Source of the DNA: Methylomonas sp.
Lineage (GTDB): Bacteria > Pseudomonadota > Gammaproteobacteria > Methylococcales > Methylomonadaceae
Assembly (NCBI GenBank): GCA_026989715.1
Contig: JALSIU010000096.1
Coordinates: 1 to 24,798 of the forward strand
DNA length: 24,798 nucleotides
Direction: 5' to 3'
In this document: positions 16,197 through 23,131 of the stretch, piece by piece
Layout of the letters: each line of letters starts with the position of its first letter
How positions within the stretch are numbered: the first letter of the stretch is position 1
The notes under the pieces: generated by a model
What the model saw: the letters and a program-made list of their open reading frames with translations, nothing else
What the model was told of the DNA's origin: nothing
The model's database searches: none
Position numbers and translations under genes: made by a program

Positions 16197-16360
16197 CCCT
16201 TAAGCCCGCTTTAACCTTACACCAGTGCGCGTTAATGCCTGTACAAGCAACTTGCTTTGCTGTCACTTTTCTGTATTTTTCATCTATTCTTGTTTTTAGG
16301 CAGGATTTTGCAATAAGCTGTATATTAATCAAATCAATATAGTTTTGCGAGAGGCTGGCT

Positions 16361-18028
16361 ATGGTTGCAAAGATTGGCTGTAAGGCGGTACTAATTTACC
16401 CTGAGTTTGATACGCAAGATACTTTTTGGAGTTATGCAAAAAGCTTAGCAATGTATGCTCCGATGGGTGAATTTGGCATGCCTAAACGTTTATTGCCGCC
16501 TTTAGGCTTGATGGGCTTATTGAATTATCTTAAGCCTTATTATGATCAATTACTCCTGATTGATAAAAATATTGACCCGCGTCCGCTAACGGATTTTATT
16601 ATGGATGCGGATCATGTTTTTATGGGCGGTATGCTGGCACAGGAACAAGGCTTATTAAAATGTGCGCGTGTCGTTAAGGCGGCAGGCAAGGTTTTAATTG
16701 TAGGAGGCACGGCAATTACGCCGCAATCTCCTTTGCTAAATATTGCTGATCATGCTGTTGAAAATGAAGCAGAATCCATTATTGCTGAATTATTGCAAGG
16801 CTTAAAAAAGGGTACGGCCAAGCCCTATTATAAAGGAGGCATTGTTGCGCCCGAGCAGTTTTTCCAGCCTGATTATGCTGCAATCAATATGCAGAACTAT
16901 GTGCATATGGCCGTGCAGATTAGTCGTGGTTGCCCTGAAGCGTGTGAATTTTGTGATATTCCTGCGCGTTTTGGTAAAGCTTATCGCGTGACCCCTATGC
17001 AACAAGTAGAGAAGTCCTTTCGACAACTGCACGCATTAGGCTGGGTCGGGCAGGTTTTTGTTGTCGATGATAATTTTATTGCACACCCTAAAAAAGCATT
17101 GCAAGTATTACGCGACTTGTATCAAATCGGCGAAAATATTGGCTATCACTACCCTAAATATACAGAACTGACATTACGATTGGCGGATGAATCACCGATT
17201 ATGGCTGAGTTACGGCATTGGTTTCATAAAGCTCACTTTATTAATGGCTTTTATGGCGTGGAAACACCGAATATTGCTTCATTACTGGAAACCAAGAAGC
17301 GTCAAAATCTGCGCGGTGAGCGCAGTTTGCTAGAAAAATTACAGTTTATTGCAAAGGAAACAGGTAGCGGCGTGATGCTGGGTATGATTTATGGATTTGA
17401 TCACGATATGAATGCCTCGGTACAAGCCTTTATTGATTTTGTGAATGCAAGTAATGCGCCGATCGTGATGGCGGGTTTATTAAATGCGCTACCTTGTACG
17501 CCATTGATGACTCGATTACAAAAACAGGGACGCTTGGTGCAAGCGAGTAGTGGCAATAATTCGGATGGCGTGATTAATTTTATTCCTTACCATGTTTCAA
17601 TTCAGCAGGCCGAGCAAAATTACGTACATATTTTGAGCGCAATCTATGCGCCTGATGCCTATTTTGCGCGTGTGATGCGACATTTGCAGTTGATTGATCC
17701 AGGGTTGCAAAGCCAATATCGAGCCGGTCATCAGGCTGGTCGTTATGTGTTTAAGATTTTGTCGCGCAACAATGCACATATTTATTGGCGTTATTTACCG
17801 GCGGCATTCGGTATTGCTAAGCAACGCTGTGGTGTAAATACGCCCGGTTATCGGGCTCTTTTAGCAGAATATTTTTCATTATGTGGGCAATATACCCACT
17901 TTAGAGAACAAATTAAGGTGCAAGGTGAGCATTTGAGGCAGAAGGCGTATGCTACGTGGCAGCAACGCGCGTGGTCTGAGCAATTGGCCTTGTCATCTGT
18001 AAGTCTGGCGGATACGGAGGGAGAATGA
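16361..18028 (+). CDS. B12-binding domain radical SAM protein (DUF4070-like C-terminus)
   Basis: Probably a cobalamin-dependent radical SAM enzyme, 555 residues. Residues about 1-150 form a Rossmann-like B12-binding domain (LLPPLGLMGLLNYL, then VLIVGGTAITPQ); as in many of these enzymes the lower-ligand DxHxxG motif is not seen. The radical SAM barrel has CPEACEFC with Cys191, Cys195 and Cys198 for the 4Fe-4S cluster. The C-terminal part includes GMIYGFDHDMNASVQAFIDF and GLLNALPCTPLMTRLQKQGR, then GNNSDG, which I associate with the DUF4070 family; hopanoid methylase HpnP is, to my knowledge, of the same architecture. Such enzymes often methylate unactivated carbons; the substrate here is unknown. 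Ribosome binding site GAGAGG (16349-16354) is six bases before the ATG. It overlaps the carbamoyltransferase by ATGA and is first of the four-gene operon. Confidence 0.88.
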   Translation: MVAKIGCKAVLIYPEFDTQDTFWSYAKSLAMYAPMGEFGMPKRLLPPLGLMGLLNYLKPYYDQLLLIDKNIDPRPLTDFIMDADHVFMGGMLAQEQGLLKCARVVKAAGKVLIVGGTAITPQSPLLNIADHAVENEAESIIAELLQGLKKGTAKPYYKGGIVAPEQFFQPDYAAINMQNYVHMAVQISRGCPEACEFCDIPARFGKAYRVTPMQQVEKSFRQLHALGWVGQVFVVDDNFIAHPKKALQVLRDLYQIGENIGYHYPKYTELTLRLADESPIMAELRHWFHKAHFINGFYGVETPNIASLLETKKRQNLRGERSLLEKLQFIAKETGSGVMLGMIYGFDHDMNASVQAFIDFVNASNAPIVMAGLLNALPCTPLMTRLQKQGRLVQASSGNNSDGVINFIPYHVSIQQAEQNYVHILSAIYAPDAYFARVMRHLQLIDPGLQSQYRAGHQAGRYVFKILSRNNAHIYWRYLPAAFGIAKQRCGVNTPGYRALLAEYFSLCGQYTHFREQIKVQGEHLRQKAYATWQQRAWSEQLALSSVSLADTEGE

Positions 18029-19770
18029 GTAAGTACTATATTGGTTTGTCGGTGACTTATCATGACCCTGCTTTAGCGATTATTGATGCGCAAGGTCAAG
18101 TCTTATTTGCGGAAGCGACTGAGCGTTATTTGCAAAATAAACGCGCGCTCAATGGTGTCGCAGACCCGTTATTGTATATTCCTGAACTCTTAGAACGCTA
18201 TTGCCCTGATCCTTGTACTTTTGTGATTGCGCTTAATTGGCGTAAACGTCGGCCTGTTTATGAAAATATGCTGGCGGCTTTAGGTTGCTTGAATGCGCCC
18301 GGCCTATTAAAAACAGGGATTAAAAGGTTGTGTTCGCCCCTGCGTAATGAGCAATTGCATCATATGATTGCCAGTCAACGTAATTGCATTACGGGCGGGG
18401 GGCTGAATTTGGTACGGGTGATTCGCGAGTATTATCCGCAATGTAATATTGAGTTTGCTGACTATCATCACCATTTGACACATGCCGCAACGGCTTGTTT
18501 TAGTAGTCCCTTTACAGAATCGGCTTGTGCGGTGATTGATTCGTTTGGTGAAAAAGGCTCAATGGCGTTTTACCACTTTAAAGCGCAAAAGCTGAGCTGC
18601 CTCTATGAAAGCAAAGGGACGGGGAGTATTGGCTTTTATTATATGAAAATCACTGAGTTGTGTGGTTTTGATTGGCTTAAAGGTGAAGAGTGGAAGGTGA
18701 TGGGCTTAGCGCCTTATGGTCAATTAAATTTAGAGTTATATCAGTTATTAAAAACGACAATTTCAGTAGAAGGTTTTATTTGCCGGCATCCGCCTAAAGA
18801 TTTATTTACGCATCTTGCAGACTTGGAACGGTTTCGGCGTGCTCGACAAGATCCCGTTGAGTGTGCGGCTGATTTGGCCTATACAGGACAGTATTTTTTT
18901 GCCGAATTAATGACGGCACTATTGCAGCATTTACAGCAGCAAACCGCGAGTAAAAACCTAACACTGGCAGGCGGCTGTGCCTTAAACTCGGCGTTTAATG
19001 GGCAGATAAAACGTCGTACTGACTTTGAACAGGTTTTTATTCCGGCGGCTCCTGCTGATGATGGTACGGCACTCGGAGCCGCTTGGTTGGCATTACAGGA
19101 TGATCAAGCAGATGTGGTTATTCATCATGCGCAGCCACTTTCACCTTATTTGGGTAGTCGTATTGACGATGCGGCCATAGCCCGCTTGCTACGGCATAAT
19201 CGTGTCTTGGATATTCAGCATTTACCCGATGGTCTTTGTACGGTGACGGCTAAACTTTTAGCACAAGGTAAATTGATCGGTTGGATACAAGGACGTGCTG
19301 AATTTGGTCCTAGGTCATTGGGCAATCGTTCTATTTTGGCAGACCCTCGTAGTGTTGCAACGAAAGATGCCATCAATCAAAACATAAAATTTCGTGAAAG
19401 TTTTAGACCTTTTGCCCCGTCGGTATTGCATGAATATGCCGCTGATTTTTTTGTTGACTATCATGAATCGCCGTATATGGATAAAACGCTGTTGTTTAAA
19501 GACTCTATGCGTGAACAGGTCGCGGCAGTTTGTCATATTGATGGTACAGGCCGCTTACAAACGGTAAAACGCGCATGGAATCCACGTTTTTATCAGTTAA
19601 TAGAGGCTTTTTATCAACAAACGCAAATCCCTATGCTATTAAATACCAGTTTTAATGTGATGGGGAAACCGATGGTGCATACGTTAGAAGATGTTGTCTC
19701 CGTATTTTTAACTACAGGATTAGATGCCTTGGTGATTAATGATTATTTAATCGCTAAGCCAAGCGCATGA
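18025..19770 (+). CDS. NodU/CmcH-type O-carbamoyltransferase
   Basis: Two-domain enzyme that activates carbamoyl phosphate with ATP and transfers the carbamoyl group to a hydroxyl, as in Nod factors, cephamycin and tobramycin. 581 residues, usual length. The N-terminal Kae1-like domain (about 1-370) has YIGLSVTYHDPALAI, the metal-binding cluster DYHHHLTHAATACF (Asp146, His148-150, His153), LAGGCALNSAFNG and PADDGTALGAA. The C-terminal YrdC-like domain (about 400-575) has GWIQGRAEFGPRSLGNRSIL, then FRESFRPFAPSVL and LNTSFNVMGKPMV. Start and stop overlap both neighbours by four bases, so stoichiometric co-translation is likely. Family membership is firm; the acceptor is not known. Confidence 0.93.
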   Translation: MSKYYIGLSVTYHDPALAIIDAQGQVLFAEATERYLQNKRALNGVADPLLYIPELLERYCPDPCTFVIALNWRKRRPVYENMLAALGCLNAPGLLKTGIKRLCSPLRNEQLHHMIASQRNCITGGGLNLVRVIREYYPQCNIEFADYHHHLTHAATACFSSPFTESACAVIDSFGEKGSMAFYHFKAQKLSCLYESKGTGSIGFYYMKITELCGFDWLKGEEWKVMGLAPYGQLNLELYQLLKTTISVEGFICRHPPKDLFTHLADLERFRRARQDPVECAADLAYTGQYFFAELMTALLQHLQQQTASKNLTLAGGCALNSAFNGQIKRRTDFEQVFIPAAPADDGTALGAAWLALQDDQADVVIHHAQPLSPYLGSRIDDAAIARLLRHNRVLDIQHLPDGLCTVTAKLLAQGKLIGWIQGRAEFGPRSLGNRSILADPRSVATKDAINQNIKFRESFRPFAPSVLHEYAADFFVDYHESPYMDKTLLFKDSMREQVAAVCHIDGTGRLQTVKRAWNPRFYQLIEAFYQQTQIPMLLNTSFNVMGKPMVHTLEDVVSVFLTTGLDALVINDYLIAKPSA

Positions 19771-21929
19771 TGCAATATACACATTTTTTTGACCCTGCAC
19801 AGGCACATTTATATGCGCAGTCATTACGCGGCGCATCTGTTACCTATTCGGCGAGTGTCTGCGCTGATTTGTTTTATCAATTGCAACAAGCGGAGCAAAC
19901 CCCCGCGTGTTTGTCGCAGGCCTATACCTTAATACAGCAATGCTTACAAGATGTGAGACAGCGTTATGCTAGCACCATTATGCCAGAGTATAGCAAGGCA
20001 AAATTAGCGGCTTTACCCGTTGCAACAAGTCAGTCTTTGCCTGATTCATTGGTCTCAGCAACTCATTTTTCCACTGGTTTGCAGCAAACTGCCCTTGTTT
20101 TTGCAACACAACCGCAGTGGTTGCAAAATATATCGCCGGCGGTGGCTAGCCAGACTTTTATTGCCAGGCAGTTATTGCATGTGTATGTGCAATTAACGCA
20201 GCAAAAGCAACAAAATACAACTTTAGCGCAAGCTTATCAGGCCATGTTATTGGCTAGCGGAATTAAATTCCCATGTTTGCACCGCCATCTGTCGATACAA
20301 GATGAAATACCGATAGAGATATTGAATTTGGCAACGGTACAGTTGGCTTTCGCAAACTTTCCTCGGGTCTTGTTGCCTGAGATACTGGGTTTTACTTTGG
20401 CGTATTGCCGAGTACCGACGATGATGGAGGCATGCTTTCCGCCGGCACAATTATCCGATGCTTTTTGGCAGCAACGGCATTCTTTATTGCAACAGCAAGT
20501 TCCTACGCTGTTGCAATGTAGTGCGGATTATTTGCATTTATTTCCGCAGCATACTCAGGGCTTGTGGCCACGAATGCAACAAGGCTTTTATCTTTATCAA
20601 TGGCTTATGCAGCAGGCTTGCTCCCAGATGCAGGCAACATTGAAAAGCCCATTATGTACGCAACAAATGTTTGCAAAGATTGTGCAACATAAGGCTTTTG
20701 CGGCAAAGGGGCACCACCAAAAAGTGCAATTAGCAGGCAGATCGTTAGAGCAATGGTTTGCCGGCTTACCTGATAATACCGATGCGTTTTTGCAAGCATT
20801 AATGCAGTCCGATTATGTCAATAGAGAGCAACCTGCCAAGAGCCGTTTATTGCAGTTATTTGCATTTAAGGGGCCGATGTTTGGTGTTTTGAATGCGGCA
20901 GAACAAAAGCTGCTTTTGCGTTGGTTGCAAGAGGGCACTCGAGAGCAGGCAACTTTGCATACGCTTCCTAGCAAAGTTGCTGTTTGCCATGTTACCCGGA
21001 ATATTAAGTCATCAAGTATTGAGTTCGCATCCTTCACAACTAGAGAGATGTATTATTACCTACTTAATGCTGATGTATTTCCTGCAGTATTGCCTTTTGC
21101 TAAGGCGCGAGTAAATAAATTACTATTGGCTTGCAAATTGTTGAGCCCTTTACCATTTGCACAGTATAGCCATCAACAATTTGATGCCTATATCAAAGCG
21201 ATTTATCAATGTGAGGTGGCCAATTACCAGCCCTTGCAAGGTGTACCGAAAATATCTAAAGCGGCGTATATTTGGGGGTTTGAGCAAATAGCCCCCTTGA
21301 TATTGATTGATGGTAGTTGGATTCAAAATAGTTTGGCTTTACAGCATATTGCACCGGATATTTGTGATATTTTATTTGCTATTTATTATGATGAAATTGG
21401 TAAGGGACAGTTACAGCAAAATCATCCTTATATTTTCCGGCAATTATTAAATAGTTTGGCTATTTCGCTTCCGCCTGCGCATAGTCGGGAATTTATTGCG
21501 CATAAAGGATTTATGCACAGTGCCTTTGATATGCCTGTTTTTATGTTGGCTTTAGCAAGCTTTCCCTGTGAGTTTTTACCTGAACTATTGGGCTTGAATA
21601 TGGCGATTGAATTAAGTGGTTTGGGGAAAAGCTATTTGCGTTTGGTTGATGATTGGCACTATTGGGGCATAGATCCGAGCATTGCCAAAATTCATATATC
21701 GATTGATAACTATGCTAGTGGGCATGCTTTTTTGGCTAAAAAAGCAATCCGAATTTATATGGATGATTTACAACAGCGTACGGCCAATCAGGCGGTATTG
21801 GATAATCACTGGCGGCGAATTTATACAGGCTATGCGGCCTTGCGCTTCGTGGGAGGACGTTTTAAATTGGGTTTGCCGCTTGCTTATTTTCTGTATAAAT
21901 TTAAAAATAAGTTTGGATTGGGGAGATAG
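19767..21929 (+). CDS. Tandem haem-oxygenase-like diiron protein (iron-containing redox enzyme family)
   Basis: A 720-residue protein. The C-terminal third fits the iron-containing redox enzyme family (haem-oxygenase-like diiron oxygenases such as SznF, UndA and BesC). Candidate iron ligands in order are Glu543 (YYDEIGKG), His553 (QQNHPY), Glu615 (LLGLNMAIEL), and His643, Asp647 and His653 (IHISIDNYASGHA); the three-helix spacing agrees with that fold. The N-terminal half looks like a divergent second copy: NFPRVLLPEILGFTLAYC (about 196-213) aligns with SFPCEFLPELLGLNMAIE (about 598-615), and RQLLHVYVQLTQQKQQ (from about 136) takes the place of the Glu-His helix but lacks both ligands. So one active and one degenerate domain are inferred. 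It starts within the carbamoyltransferase stop (ATGA). Its reaction is unknown: oxidative C-C cleavage, N-oxygenation or desaturation are known for relatives. Confidence 0.8.
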   Translation: MMQYTHFFDPAQAHLYAQSLRGASVTYSASVCADLFYQLQQAEQTPACLSQAYTLIQQCLQDVRQRYASTIMPEYSKAKLAALPVATSQSLPDSLVSATHFSTGLQQTALVFATQPQWLQNISPAVASQTFIARQLLHVYVQLTQQKQQNTTLAQAYQAMLLASGIKFPCLHRHLSIQDEIPIEILNLATVQLAFANFPRVLLPEILGFTLAYCRVPTMMEACFPPAQLSDAFWQQRHSLLQQQVPTLLQCSADYLHLFPQHTQGLWPRMQQGFYLYQWLMQQACSQMQATLKSPLCTQQMFAKIVQHKAFAAKGHHQKVQLAGRSLEQWFAGLPDNTDAFLQALMQSDYVNREQPAKSRLLQLFAFKGPMFGVLNAAEQKLLLRWLQEGTREQATLHTLPSKVAVCHVTRNIKSSSIEFASFTTREMYYYLLNADVFPAVLPFAKARVNKLLLACKLLSPLPFAQYSHQQFDAYIKAIYQCEVANYQPLQGVPKISKAAYIWGFEQIAPLILIDGSWIQNSLALQHIAPDICDILFAIYYDEIGKGQLQQNHPYIFRQLLNSLAISLPPAHSREFIAHKGFMHSAFDMPVFMLALASFPCEFLPELLGLNMAIELSGLGKSYLRLVDDWHYWGIDPSIAKIHISIDNYASGHAFLAKKAIRIYMDDLQQRTANQAVLDNHWRRIYTGYAALRFVGGRFKLGLPLAYFLYKFKNKFGLGR

Positions 21930-21971
21930 TGGCTTGATACCGCATATAGGCTTGATGAGGCATTGCTGGTA

Positions 21972-23015
21972 ATGTATTACCATTGGAATTATTTGGCTTG
22001 CTTTATTGTGCCTGTGACGACAATTTTGTTTTTAAGTACCGCGCCTCATGATGCAATCACAGTACTACTTTGGACTCTGCCGCTTTGGGGGTTGATTTTG
22101 TTGGACTGGTTAAGCCCTAAGGTGAATCCTACGGTGCAACGGCAAGCTTTGCATGCGGTATTTTATGATGCGATTTTATATGCCCTAGCATTGTTGCAAT
22201 GCCTTATTATTGTTTTATTATTAATCGTTGCTAGTCGTTTGCAGTGGAGCTCCGGGCAAGAAATGGTGACATCGAGCCTTAATTTATTGGTGATGCGAAT
22301 TTTGGTCGGCACTTCTTCCGGCAGTTCGGCACTAATTGTCGCACATGAGTTAATACACCGCCCTAAACGGCATTTGCGTAGACTGGGGCACTTATTGCTT
22401 TATACCGTGTGTTATGAACATTTTGTTATTGCACATCTGCGTGGTCATCATTATCACGTTGCCACCTCTGCCGATGTGGTAACGGCGCGTTTGGGTGAGC
22501 GTTTTAGTGATTATTGGCATAGGGTTTATCTGGGGCATTTTCAATATGCTTGGCATTCTGAACAACAACGCTTAGCCTTGTCGGATAGCCCTTGGTATGA
22601 TTATAAAATATTGCAAAACTCGGTGCTGCAAGGCATTTTGGTGGAAATAATGCTGTTATTTTTGATTTTTAGCGTATTTGGTTGGGTTGCTGTCTTCATC
22701 TTTTTATATCAAGCGTTTGCCGGCATTCGTTTATTGGAAAGCATTAATTATTATCAGCACTGGGGCTTGGAGCAAGGGAAGGCGCATAATATGCTAGCTT
22801 GGGTTAATCAATCTCTCGTGACTGAATATGCTTTGCTGGGTTTGTCAAGGCATATAGGACACCATAATAACCCTGCCACTGCATTTTATGCCACGCCTTA
22901 TAGTGTGCAGGGGCCGGTGATGCCTTATGGGTATTTTGTCACGAACCTCTGGGTTAAATTAGATAATGCTTCTTATCGGCGTGTGGCGGCCGGTATTTTA
23001 AAAAATGTACAGTAA
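21972..23015 (+). CDS. AlkB-like membrane diiron hydroxylase (alkane monooxygenase / desaturase superfamily)
   Basis: Integral membrane non-haem diiron oxygenase, about 347 residues with around six membrane segments. The four histidine motifs of alkane monooxygenases are present in order: HELIH (His125-), EH...LRGHH (His150, His159-160), NYYQHWGL (His263; the usual form is NYxEHYGL) and LSRHIGHH (His294, 297, 298; the usual form is LQRHSDHH). AlkB proteins hydroxylate terminal methyls of alkanes or fatty chains using electrons from rubredoxin; no rubredoxin or reductase gene is nearby, and the replaced motif residues suggest another substrate. ATG 21972 is preferred; a TTG at 21963 is in frame and closer to the GAGG at 21957-21960, so the start is not certain. 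It follows the HDO gene by about 40 bases without a terminator and ends the operon before a hairpin. Confidence 0.85.
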   Translation: MYYHWNYLACFIVPVTTILFLSTAPHDAITVLLWTLPLWGLILLDWLSPKVNPTVQRQALHAVFYDAILYALALLQCLIIVLLLIVASRLQWSSGQEMVTSSLNLLVMRILVGTSSGSSALIVAHELIHRPKRHLRRLGHLLLYTVCYEHFVIAHLRGHHYHVATSADVVTARLGERFSDYWHRVYLGHFQYAWHSEQQRLALSDSPWYDYKILQNSVLQGILVEIMLLFLIFSVFGWVAVFIFLYQAFAGIRLLESINYYQHWGLEQGKAHNMLAWVNQSLVTEYALLGLSRHIGHHNNPATAFYATPYSVQGPVMPYGYFVTNLWVKLDNASYRRVAAGILKNVQ

Positions 23016-23021
23016 AGAAAT

Positions 23022-23050
23022 AAAGCAATAAATCTAAGATTTAATGCTTT
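23022..23050. terminator. Palindromic hairpin after the four-gene operon
   Basis: AAAGCAATAAATCT pairs with AGATTTAATGCTTT around a single central base, with one A-A mismatch. It begins seven bases after the stop of the AlkB-like gene. There is only a short T-run (the end of the right arm), so it may be a weak or bidirectional terminator or an mRNA-end stabiliser. Confidence 0.45.
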
Positions 23051-23131
23051 AAGCCTATTGTTTGTATGATGGATTGATAGTGATGGCTTATAATTAAGCA
23101 CCTTTTATTGCTATGACATAGATGATTAGAC

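Noticed and set aside
16197..16360. Promoter for the four-gene operon
   Set aside because: TTGCAA (16308-16313) and several AT-rich hexamers occur, but no pair has an acceptable spacing, so no promoter is annotated; read-through from dnaB-alr remains possible.
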